DNA from: Parasphingorhabdus cellanae
GTDB lineage: Bacteria; Pseudomonadota; Alphaproteobacteria; Sphingomonadales; Sphingomonadaceae
Direction of reading: 5' to 3'
Length of the DNA stretch: 64,000 nucleotides
Assembly (NCBI RefSeq): GCF_017498565.1
Contig: NZ_CP071794.1
Location: 1,550,001 to 1,614,000, forward strand
The first letter of the stretch is position 1. Every line of letters starts with the position of its first letter. The notes under the pieces are model-generated. The model did not search any database. It was not told where the DNA came from and saw nothing but the letters and a program-made list of their open reading frames with translations. Shown here one piece after another: positions 7,435 to 14,328 of this stretch. The translations under genes and the position numbers were made by a program.

Positions 7435-8931
7435 ATGCAGCAGAAAAACATATCAACTCCTTTTGAAGATGAACGCCTGGCAACATTGGACAGCTACAAG
7501 ATCATGGATAGTCCCCCCGAGGTAGCTTTTGATCGACTAACCCGGCTGGCTGCTGATATTTTCGAAGTACCGATGGCTTCGGTGTCCCTTATCGACGATA
7601 AACGTCAGTGGTTCAAATCAGCAGTTGGTCTTGATGAGCGTGAAACCCCCCGAGATGTAGCATTTTGCTCGCATATCATTGAACACCGGGAAGCGATGGT
7701 TATAGAAGATGCCAGCAATGACAGTAGATTCGATTGCAACCCTCTCGTCACAGGCCCGCCATTTATTGCTTTTTACGCTGGCTACCCATTGATTTCGCCA
7801 AATGGCATGGTCATCGGCACATTATGGATCGGCGACAAAAAAAACCGCCGACGTCCGTCAGACGATCAGTTGGACAGACTCAGAAGTATGGCTGAGATTG
7901 TCATGAGCGAGCTGGAATTAAGGCGCGAAGTCGAGCAACGCAAAGCGGCACAACAGGAAGCCGCTCAATCAAGATTAGATCTTGAATTAGCGCTCGCGCT
8001 CAGCTCAACAGCAAGCTGGACCTTGAATTTGTCTAATGACAAAGTGAGTTGGGGCGGTGCTTATTTTAAAGTCTGGGGCAAAGATGCCGACCAGGCATTA
8101 ACGACCGGCGATGAAGCATTCGCCAGGATTCATCCTGAAGATCGTGAAAGAATTCGCAACGCGATGAACGAAGCCGCGTTGCCTGATAGCAAGGGGTATG
8201 AGGAGAGCTTTCGGATCGTTTTGCCTTCAGGGGAAACCCGGTGGCTGTCAGGCCGTGGAAATTTTGTCCGCAATCGCAACTATGATGCGATCACCGGAAT
8301 TAATTACGACATTACCAAAACAATTATACAGCAAGAAGAACAGAAGCTTCACACCCGCGAATTGCACCACCGTTTGCGCAACCTGTTCGCCACATTGCAA
8401 TCCATCATGACGCTTACCAAAAATTCAGCGACTTCGATTGATGATTATATTGAACGCATTGAAGGAAGGCTTCGTGCATTAAATCGCGCGCAGCAAATAT
8501 TGCTGGATGCCAATTTTGTAACTGGCTCATTCGCCGCTCTGGTGAACGATCTATGCGCCACCTATCCCAGAATAACTTGGGCAGGCCCCGATATTAGTTT
8601 GCCTGAAAATGCAATGGTTTCAATATCGCTCGTGCTTAACGAACTGGCCACAAATGCTGCAAAATATGGTGCTTTGAACCATGAAGATGGCACCGTGACC
8701 ATTAATTGGACAATTACTGACGACGCGCCAGCGAAAAAACAGACAATCACGTTGCTCTGGCAGGAACAGGGAGGTCCAGCGTTACCGGCATCACCGTCGA
8801 AAACTGGCTTCGGATCATCGCTGATCGACCATAGTGTCGGACGCAACCTCAAAGGCGAAATAGTTAGGGATTGGCAAAAAGATGGGTTAGTCTGCTCAAT
8901 ATCATTCCCTTTGGCTGAAAGCGAACATTAG
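7435..8931 (+). CDS. GAF-PAS HWE-family sensor histidine kinase
   Basis: A soluble 498-aa kinase. GAF domain about 25-160 (VSLIDDKRQWFKS, VAFCSHII), a short helix, PAS about 185-290 (IHPEDRERIRNAM, GETRWLSGRG), HWE dimerisation/phosphoacceptor helix with ELHHRLRNL (His311/His312), and an ATPase region with LVLNELATNAAKYGAL, GGP and GFGSSLI. HWE/HisKA_2 kinases are the usual phosphodonors for PhyR. Its position 1.2 kb from phyR, and the lack of a dedicated response regulator, fit a PhyR kinase. There is no membrane span, so it senses a cytosolic cue. The stop codon shares one base with the GTG of the following Crp/Fnr gene. The partner is inferred and not shown. Confidence 0.9.
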   Translation: MQQKNISTPFEDERLATLDSYKIMDSPPEVAFDRLTRLAADIFEVPMASVSLIDDKRQWFKSAVGLDERETPRDVAFCSHIIEHREAMVIEDASNDSRFDCNPLVTGPPFIAFYAGYPLISPNGMVIGTLWIGDKKNRRRPSDDQLDRLRSMAEIVMSELELRREVEQRKAAQQEAAQSRLDLELALALSSTASWTLNLSNDKVSWGGAYFKVWGKDADQALTTGDEAFARIHPEDRERIRNAMNEAALPDSKGYEESFRIVLPSGETRWLSGRGNFVRNRNYDAITGINYDITKTIIQQEEQKLHTRELHHRLRNLFATLQSIMTLTKNSATSIDDYIERIEGRLRALNRAQQILLDANFVTGSFAALVNDLCATYPRITWAGPDISLPENAMVSISLVLNELATNAAKYGALNHEDGTVTINWTITDDAPAKKQTITLLWQEQGGPALPASPSKTGFGSSLIDHSVGRNLKGEIVRDWQKDGLVCSISFPLAESEH

Positions 8932-9671
8932 TGGCCCGCGAAGCACTCTTGAGACGTATTTCATTCTACGCTGATCTCGACGATAACGATAAGACCGAAG
9001 TCCGTTCTTTAAACGGGCATGAAAAACGGTTTCCGCGCAATTCCGAAGTTATCCATGCAGGACAACAATTGGATAGCGTGCTTATTGTCAAGGAAGGCTG
9101 GGCTATCCGCTACAAGACGCTCGAAGATGGTCGCCGACAGGTGCTCAACGTCCTCTTGCCCGGTGACATGTTTGACCTTCAAGTATTGGTTGCTGCTGAA
9201 GCGGATCACTCGGTTCTCGCGGTTACAGATCTCGAAGTTCTCTCTATAAAACCGGCTACATTTCGAAACATATTGACAGAATCAGGTAAACTGACGCTCG
9301 CCTTTTGGTGGATGCAAGTTCAAGAAGAAGCTTTTTTAAGAGAGCAAATCATCAGAAATGGCCAGCAAACAGCGCGGGAACGGATTGGACATTTTTTACT
9401 CGAGCTTCATCGCCGCGTACAGATCGTTAAAAAAGGGACCCGTGACGGGTTTCGCTTACCGCTTACTCAGACCGTGATCGCTGATGCTTTGGGCTTGACC
9501 CCTATCCATACCAATCGGGTTTTGCGGCAATTGGAACGAGACGGGCTCATCGAAAGAGAAAAAGGTTGGGTCGTTTTTCAAAACGCCGAACGCCTGGCAG
9601 AAATCAGCGATTTTGATCCTAGCTACTTCCATCTCGATGCTTTTCGCATGCGATTGGGCCGAACTGAGTAA
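8931..9671 (+). CDS. Crp/Fnr-family transcription factor
   Basis: A 246-aa regulator starting at a GTG that shares its first base with the preceding kinase stop codon, hence translational coupling. Residues about 20-130 form the cyclic-nucleotide-binding-like beta barrel (GDMFDLQVLVAAEADHSVLA). The C-terminal HTH_Crp_2 has LTQTVIADALGLTPIHTNRV as its recognition helix. No FNR-type N-terminal cysteine cluster is seen, so oxygen sensing through Fe-S is unlikely. This type of Crp/Fnr protein with the DALGLTPIHTNRVLR helix is common in sphingomonads and rhizobia. Coupling with the kinase suggests a shared signal. Its targets are unknown. Confidence 0.9.
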   Translation: MAREALLRRISFYADLDDNDKTEVRSLNGHEKRFPRNSEVIHAGQQLDSVLIVKEGWAIRYKTLEDGRRQVLNVLLPGDMFDLQVLVAAEADHSVLAVTDLEVLSIKPATFRNILTESGKLTLAFWWMQVQEEAFLREQIIRNGQQTARERIGHFLLELHRRVQIVKKGTRDGFRLPLTQTVIADALGLTPIHTNRVLRQLERDGLIEREKGWVVFQNAERLAEISDFDPSYFHLDAFRMRLGRTE

Positions 9672-9688
9672 ATTTTTTCAGGCTCCAT

Positions 9689-9713
9689 GGAACCCTTCAC
9701 CTGGTGCTGCGTT
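9689..9713 (+). promoter_or_regulatory. EcfG-type promoter for the small lipoprotein gene
   Basis: GGAAC (9689-9693), 16 bases, CGTT (9710-9713), a full consensus match 28 bases upstream of the ATG at 9742. Confidence 0.85.
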
Positions 9714-9741
9714 TTGTCACTATCCAACAAAGGGAGTTATT

Positions 9742-9969
9742 ATGAAAAAGTTTTCAATCGCCGCCGTTTTGACCGCAGGACTTGCACTTACTGCCTGCGA
9801 AGCAACTGTCACCGAAGAAGGCGAAATGCCATCAATGGATGTTGATGTCTCAGGAGATGCAGGTAACTTGCCAGAAATTGACGTTGAAACAGCCGATGTT
9901 GAAATTGGTACCGAAGAAAAGACTATTGAAGTGCCTGACGTCGACGTGACAATGCCGGACGAGAAATAG
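9742..9969 (+). CDS. Small acidic lipoprotein, EcfG-controlled
   Basis: A 75-aa protein with a lipoprotein signal peptide (MKKFSIAAVLTAGLALTAC, lipobox LTAC, lipidated Cys19). The mature part is very acidic and repetitive, built from D-V-E/D-V-like steps and almost free of basic residues. The start at ATG 9742 has an agggag site. A longer upstream frame is rejected because it would include the promoter. It stands alone between a perfect EcfG promoter and a strong terminator. Function unknown; the acidic beta-like repeats might bind metal or cover the envelope (inference). Confidence 0.85.
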   Translation: MKKFSIAAVLTAGLALTACEATVTEEGEMPSMDVDVSGDAGNLPEIDVETADVEIGTEEKTIEVPDVDVTMPDEK

Positions 9970-9986
9970 GCTCTGCCGTTATTTTG

Positions 9987-10021
9987 AAAAGGGGCGGAGC
10001 TAATACTCCGCCCCTTTTTTA
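9987..10021 (+). terminator. Rho-independent terminator after the lipoprotein gene
   Basis: Nine-base perfect GC-rich arms (9991-9999 and 10006-10014) around a 6-base loop, followed by seven T residues, and preceded by four A. Confidence 0.93.
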
Positions 10022-10029
10022 CTCTCATT

Positions 10030-10056
10030 CAAAAAAAGCTGCTTTAGAGCGGCTTT
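10030..10056 (-). terminator. Hairpin with T-run on the minus strand
   Basis: Nine-base arms (10035-10043 and 10048-10056, one G-T pair) with a 4-base loop and, read on the minus strand, a run of seven T. It probably ends the topoisomerase transcript. It lies just past an open frame that lacks a normal start codon (10061-10201). Confidence 0.65.
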
Positions 10057-10201
10057 CCTTTTAGTTCTCAGCTGCTTTTTCACCCAGATATTTTAGCATC
10101 CGGGCATTTTCTTTATGCTTGCCAATATGTTCCTCAGGAACAAGTTTTTTGCAATTATTATGTTGATAAAGAAGGCAAGAAGTAGCTTGGTACTTAAAAT
10201 C

Positions 10202-11230
10202 TTAACGACTGCAGGAAGTTTCCTGCGGCCAATCAGTTTCTTCGAGAAACCGCAGCAATATTTTTTCGTCTTTTCTCAGGTCGCTTGTGGACGGCCCTGA
10301 AAGCTTCGCCAAAGCTTCGCGTTCAGATTGACTCTTTCTTGTGAGTGCTATGATCGCCGGATGAATATAGCTTGATCGACAAATGGCTGGAGTGTTTTTC
10401 AGGCGATCAGCGGCTTTTTCACAAGCGGCTTTGATAGTCGGGTTTTTTGCCAACCTCACATAGCGAAACGCGGCGACGCTTCCATGCCAAGTTCGAAAGA
10501 CTTTCGCGCTAATATCTGCATTGCCTGACTGATCCTTAAGCCATTGATTCACATCTCCTGAATCCAGCGGGTATATCTCACCATCTCGGCCGAAATATTG
10601 GAATAGCGCCTTGCCTGGCAAATCATCTATCGATGATAATATCTGGAGCAAACGCCGGTCCTTTATTTGTCGCCGGACGCGTTTGCCACCTTTTGCGATA
10701 TAGTCCAACCGTAGCTCATTTTCGTTCATCCGAATATTCTTGGCAACCAGCGTTGTCGCTCCGCGTGCTTTATCATTTTGTTTATTGCCAATCCTCAAAG
10801 GAACATTATCCAACAGACGCACCAGAGCCGCGCAAGCGAGCTCTTTGCCGATAGTTTGATCGGGATTTGCAGCCCTAAAAATACGGCGGATGTCGCGGCG
10901 CAATTTAGGCAGCCCATGTGCAAAATCTACAAGCTGTGAAAATTTCTGGCGATCACGATATTCTCGCCAATCAGGATGATATCGATATTGTTTGCGTCCA
11001 GCTTCATCAACACCGGTGGCTTGGATATGGCCATTATCAAGTGGGCATATCCAGACTTGCTGGTAAGCCGGGGGAATGGAAAGCGCATTAATCCGGCTAA
11101 TTATTCGCATATCTTTGATCGGATTTTGCTTAGGATCAATATATTGAAAATCATTTTCAACGGGTTGCCTGACAATGCCCGGCATAGTGTCCGATACATA
11201 GATGAGATTATTCGCGATGGCGGTCTGCAT
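10202..11230 (-). CDS. DNA topoisomerase IB (poxvirus/bacterial type)
   Basis: A 342-aa type IB topoisomerase, relaxing supercoils through a transient 3'-phosphotyrosine. Visible are the N-terminal IPPAYQQVWICPLDNGHIQA segment, YRYHPDWREYRDRQKF, the catalytic region KGGKRVRRQI and KVFRTWHGSVAAF, and the nucleophile region with SSYIHPAII (Tyr) near residue 300. The start at ATG 11230 (37 codons inside the longest frame) agrees with the family N-terminus; a weak ggaacg lies upstream. Bacterial TopIB is an accessory enzyme often found with stress genes. Here a candidate EcfG promoter (11390-11414) lies 160 bases upstream. Confidence 0.9.
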   Translation of the reverse strand: MQTAIANNLIYVSDTMPGIVRQPVENDFQYIDPKQNPIKDMRIISRINALSIPPAYQQVWICPLDNGHIQATGVDEAGRKQYRYHPDWREYRDRQKFSQLVDFAHGLPKLRRDIRRIFRAANPDQTIGKELACAALVRLLDNVPLRIGNKQNDKARGATTLVAKNIRMNENELRLDYIAKGGKRVRRQIKDRRLLQILSSIDDLPGKALFQYFGRDGEIYPLDSGDVNQWLKDQSGNADISAKVFRTWHGSVAAFRYVRLAKNPTIKAACEKAADRLKNTPAICRSSYIHPAIIALTRKSQSEREALAKLSGPSTSDLRKDEKILLRFLEETDWPQETSCSR

Positions 11231-11389
11231 TTTCGTTCCAGCCAATTTTATCGACAAAAAAGACTGGAAAATTGAGCGGTTTATTCTCCAAATGAGGATT
11301 GGGGTTAAACTAACGTGCTCAATTTCCCAGCCGATTTGCAAGGGGAGGCTTGCAAAAGGATTAGCGGAATAATCCGCTTATCAAAGTGT

Positions 11390-11414
11390 AACACCGCTGC
11401 CGTTCTTTGGTTCC
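11390..11414 (-). promoter_or_regulatory. Candidate EcfG-type promoter for topoisomerase IB
   Basis: On the minus strand GGAAC (11414-11410), 17 bases, then GTT (11392-11390), that is 16 plus TGTT. The leader would be about 150 bases and contains a 6-base hairpin at 11363-11378 that could be a regulatory or pausing structure. Confidence 0.5.
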
Positions 11415-11506
11415 TATCTGTTGACTATAAAACCTCCAGATCATTTAACCCAAAGCCAGAAGCAGCTTTAACGGAAGCATAACGGGATTTAACAGGCTTC
11501 AAATGA

Positions 11507-11529
11507 TTGACACTAATACAGGTTAGTGT
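11507..11529 (+). promoter_or_regulatory. TTGACA element overlapped by an inverted repeat (operator-like)
   Basis: TTGACA at 11507-11512 overlaps perfect 7-base arms ACACTAA (11510-11516) and TTAGTGT (11523-11529) with a 6-base spacer. The matching -10 is poor. It lies about 50 bases before the orphan sigma-like gene. It could be a repressor or activator site. Confidence 0.4.
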
Positions 11530-11580
11530 GCAGATTTCAGCAATCTCTATGCAAGTGTTCTTTAGAAGGAACACAAAGAC

Positions 11581-12039
11581 ATGTCGGACCGATTGTTGAA
11601 CAGACATGTAGCTGAGCGGAGAGTTAAAAGGCTGAGGCGCTTCGCTGTTTCTCTGATAGGTAACCAAAATGCAGCTGATCGGGTCGTGCTGGATGTTATG
11701 AGAATTCATAAGTCTGTTCTGGTATCAGAAAAATGCCCTACGATGCAGCTGATGATATTGCTTCAGGCTGTGTATCAGGATATCCGCAGCAGGCAGAGCA
11801 GGTCTCAGAACATATCCTTGTTAAATCCTCTAAGGTCCGAACTGGTAAACACTTTTGTGAAATTCCAATCGCTGGCCTATTCACAAAAAGCAATTATTTC
11901 ACTTCTGCTTATCGAAGAATTTTCTCCCGAGAAAGTTTCACAGATAACGGATATCCCGCTTTCGCAAATCGATTTTTTGATTTCCAAAAGTTTGGATTTT
12001 TTGTCCGAAGGTGACGGTCTCAAGATTGTTTCTGGCTGA
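11581..12039 (+). CDS. Orphan protein resembling the sigma-like domain of PhyR, without receiver
   Basis: A 152-aa protein starting at ATG 11581 (agaaggaac site). Its layout follows the N-terminal half of PhyR and divergent ECF sigma factors. An opening helix has RRVKRLRRFAVSLIGNQNAAD, which parallels LPYLRRYARALTG in PhyR. A middle helix pair follows, and a C-terminal HTH-like part has QKAIISLLLIEEFSPEKVSQ. It ends there, with no receiver domain. It lacks good promoter-recognition residues, so a NepR-binding mimic seems more likely than an active sigma factor; both are inference. It lies within the GSR island, between topoisomerase IB and a DUF2254 gene. Base composition resembles its neighbours. 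Confidence 0.65.
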   Translation: MSDRLLNRHVAERRVKRLRRFAVSLIGNQNAADRVVLDVMRIHKSVLVSEKCPTMQLMILLQAVYQDIRSRQSRSQNISLLNPLRSELVNTFVKFQSLAYSQKAIISLLLIEEFSPEKVSQITDIPLSQIDFLISKSLDFLSEGDGLKIVSG

Positions 12040-12176
12040 TAGGTTTCGAATTTCTTTAATCATCGGTTTTTTGCGTTTATCTCCGATATCAACAATTAGT
12101 CCGATAGCTTAAGAACATGTTAGACAGTATTTTTCCTTGGCGATGTTCTGAGCCAAACCTGTTGGAGCATAAATTT

Positions 12177-13475
12177 ATGTGGACCCGTTTTGTTGGCTAT
12201 TGGGACTCAATCAGATCAAGCTATTGGTTCATTCCAGCATTGATGAGCCTAGGGGCAATCATATTGTCGACCTTAGCGGTGGAGTTTGACACCTATTTCA
12301 ATCTCTCAATTCCAATCTGGCTAGAGAGCTTTTTCAATAATCAGCCTGATGGTGCTCGTGCGGTGTTGTCTACAATTGCTGGGTCCATGATAACGGTAGC
12401 AGGTGTCGTGTTTTCCATCACGCTGGTAACACTATCTACTGCTGCCGCTCAATATGGTCCAAGGCTGCTGACAAATTTCATGCGGGATACAACCAACCAG
12501 ATCACGCTCGGCACTTTTATAGCTACGTTTCTCTATTGTCTGCTAGTATTGCGCGCGGTTCAAAATGCGCCGCCAGATGCGAACGATATAGAGGCGGCCT
12601 ATTTTGTACCGCATATTGCGCTGTTAATCGGTATTGGTTTCAGTCTGTGTTCGATCGCTGTCCTTATCCGCTTCATTCACCATGTTCCCCAGTCCGTACA
12701 TATTAGCCTTGTGACAACCTCTATCGGCAAAGAGCTTTGTGAGCGGGTCTCCGAACGGTTTCCTGAGCCTTTGGGACAGGATACAGAACCCAAAAAAGAT
12801 GGTTTCGACATGGATCTTGTACCAAAATCTCTGCACAATCCGGTCGGAGAGAATGTTGTAAGGATTAACGCTAAGGCATCAGGCTATCTGCGATTAATCG
12901 ATACGGAAAGCCTAATTGATACGGCGGCCTCTAATGACATTTTCATAAGGCTAGCAAAGCGTCCAGGGGACTTCATATTCCCGGGTGAAGCTTTGGTCTA
13001 CCTTCCTCCCGATGCGTCGATTTCTGAAGGTGTATGTGACGATATCCGATCCATATTTACGATTGGCGAAAAGCGCACACCGTTTCAAGATATCCGATTT
13101 TTGGTGCAAGAACTGGTCGAAATAGCAGCACGTGCTTTATCTCCCGGGATCAACGATCCGGTCACAGCCATTGCCTGTTTGAATTGGCTGGCGGCCGCGC
13201 AAATGCAACTAATTACTCATGATGAACCGCAATCGGTAAGACATGATAAGGATGATATTCCGCGGATTTACGCAGAAGCACTTTCGTCTTCCCAATTAAT
13301 GGAATTGGGGTTTAGCAAATTACGCAGTTATATTGCAGCTGATCCTATAGCGAGCGAAGCGGCACTGGATTTGCTCGCACGAGTTAGAACGAATGTTAGC
13401 GAAAGGCATGCTAAGACTATCCATATGGAAATCCAGGAACTTGAACGAGCCATTGAAGAAGTGCGCCAAGCCTAA
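12177..13475 (+). CDS. DUF2254 family membrane protein
   Basis: An integral membrane protein of 432 aa. Four hydrophobic segments are seen in the first half (about 20-40, 75-105, 120-140, 165-185), with the family-typical STIAGSMITVAGVVFSITLV and AAQYGPRLLTNFMRD. A large soluble C-terminal half includes ALSPGINDPVTAIACLNWLA. I prefer the ATG at 12177, with a ggagc site, over the upstream ATG at 12117. DUF2254 proteins are widespread in proteobacteria, with no established role. It follows the orphan sigma-like gene by 137 bases and has no EcfG motif of its own. Confidence 0.88.
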   Translation: MWTRFVGYWDSIRSSYWFIPALMSLGAIILSTLAVEFDTYFNLSIPIWLESFFNNQPDGARAVLSTIAGSMITVAGVVFSITLVTLSTAAAQYGPRLLTNFMRDTTNQITLGTFIATFLYCLLVLRAVQNAPPDANDIEAAYFVPHIALLIGIGFSLCSIAVLIRFIHHVPQSVHISLVTTSIGKELCERVSERFPEPLGQDTEPKKDGFDMDLVPKSLHNPVGENVVRINAKASGYLRLIDTESLIDTAASNDIFIRLAKRPGDFIFPGEALVYLPPDASISEGVCDDIRSIFTIGEKRTPFQDIRFLVQELVEIAARALSPGINDPVTAIACLNWLAAAQMQLITHDEPQSVRHDKDDIPRIYAEALSSSQLMELGFSKLRSYIAADPIASEAALDLLARVRTNVSERHAKTIHMEIQELERAIEEVRQA

Positions 13476-13508
13476 ATTCATAGCTATAGTCGTGATTTTC
13501 GATGTGCT

Positions 13509-13533
13509 GGAACGCTTCGTCACTATCCGCGTT
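13509..13533 (+). promoter_or_regulatory. EcfG-type promoter for the DJ-1/PfpI gene
   Basis: GGAAC (13509-13513), 16 bases, CGTT (13530-13533), a full consensus match 77 bases upstream of the ATG at 13611. Confidence 0.85.
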
Positions 13534-13610
13534 GTTCCTATCTCAACGGCTATATTTTTATTGTGAAAGACACGCCACGATAGTTCTGAAGTTTAATCTG
13601 GAGACACGTT

Positions 13611-14288
13611 ATGAAAATCTTGATGGTCCTCACATCCTATGATGAACTTGGTGATACTGGCGAAAAGACCGGTTTCTGGTTAGAGGAATTTGCCGCTCCC
13701 TACTATGTGTTCAAGGATGCAGGTGCAGTCGTTACCTTAGCTTCTCCGAAAGGCGGACAACCCCCACTTGATCCCAAAAGCGATGCAGAAGATGCACAAA
13801 CAGAAGCGACAAAGCGGTTCAAAAAAGATGAGAGCACGCAAAAGATCTTGGCTGAAACGCGTGTTTTGGCTAACATCCGTGACCAAGATTTTGACGCAAT
13901 TTTCTTTCCCGGGGGCCATGGCCCGCTCTGGGATCTGACCAATGATGCCGACAGCAAACGATTAATCGAAACGTTTGCCAATTCTGACAGGCCTGTGGGT
14001 GCTGTTTGTCATGCCCCGGCTGTCTTCAAGCATATCAAAAGCGCCGACGGCCAGCCGCTTGTTTTTGGCAAGCGCGTGACCGGCTTCACAAACACCGAGG
14101 AAGAAGGCGTTGGCCTGACCGATGTCGTACCCTTTTTGGTCGAAGATATGCTCAAGGAAAACGGGGGTCTTTACGAAAAGGGCGACGACTGGGCTTCATT
14201 CGTTTTAACCGATGGGAAGCTTGTCACTGGCCAAAACCCAGACTCTTCGGAGGAAGCTGCTCGCGCATTGCTGGCACTGCTCAAATAA
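13611..14288 (+). CDS. DJ-1/PfpI-family type 1 glutamine amidotransferase-like protein
   Basis: A 225-aa protein of the Hsp31-like branch of the DJ-1/PfpI superfamily. The nucleophilic elbow is GAVCHAPA (Cys near residue 134), with FFPGGHGPLWDL as the preceding conserved loop and EEFAAPYYVFKDAG near the start. Members act as holdase chaperones or glyoxalase/deglycase-like enzymes protecting against carbonyl stress. A ggaga site precedes the ATG, and a perfect EcfG promoter lies upstream, so stress induction is expected. It is convergent with dnaE2 on the other strand and separated from it by only 40 bases. Confidence 0.92.
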   Translation: MKILMVLTSYDELGDTGEKTGFWLEEFAAPYYVFKDAGAVVTLASPKGGQPPLDPKSDAEDAQTEATKRFKKDESTQKILAETRVLANIRDQDFDAIFFPGGHGPLWDLTNDADSKRLIETFANSDRPVGAVCHAPAVFKHIKSADGQPLVFGKRVTGFTNTEEEGVGLTDVVPFLVEDMLKENGGLYEKGDDWASFVLTDGKLVTGQNPDSSEEAARALLALLK

Positions 14289-14328
14289 CTGGGTTGGCAA
14301 AAGTCGCCCGCACATAAAATTGTTGCGC

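Larger units (their letters stand above)
11231..11580. other. Intergenic region between topoisomerase IB and the orphan PhyR-like gene
   Basis: About 350 bases with no supported gene. It holds the candidate EcfG promoter (minus strand), the 6-base hairpin at 11363-11378, and a 7-base inverted repeat at 11510-11529 that overlaps a TTGACA (11507-11512) facing the orphan gene. Confidence 0.6.

Noticed and set aside
10124..10145. Palindrome gttcctcaggaac as a stress-promoter pair
   Set aside because: It contains GGAAC on both strands, but neither has a GTT at 16-17 bases, so it is not called as an EcfG promoter.
11425..11709. 94-codon open frame on the minus strand before topoisomerase IB
   Set aside because: No ribosome site or family resemblance, and it overlaps the promoter-like palindrome and the start of the orphan sigma-like gene.
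12117..12176. Longer N-terminus for the DUF2254 protein
   Set aside because: The ATG at 12117 lacks a ribosome site, whereas 12177 has ggagc and matches where family members begin.
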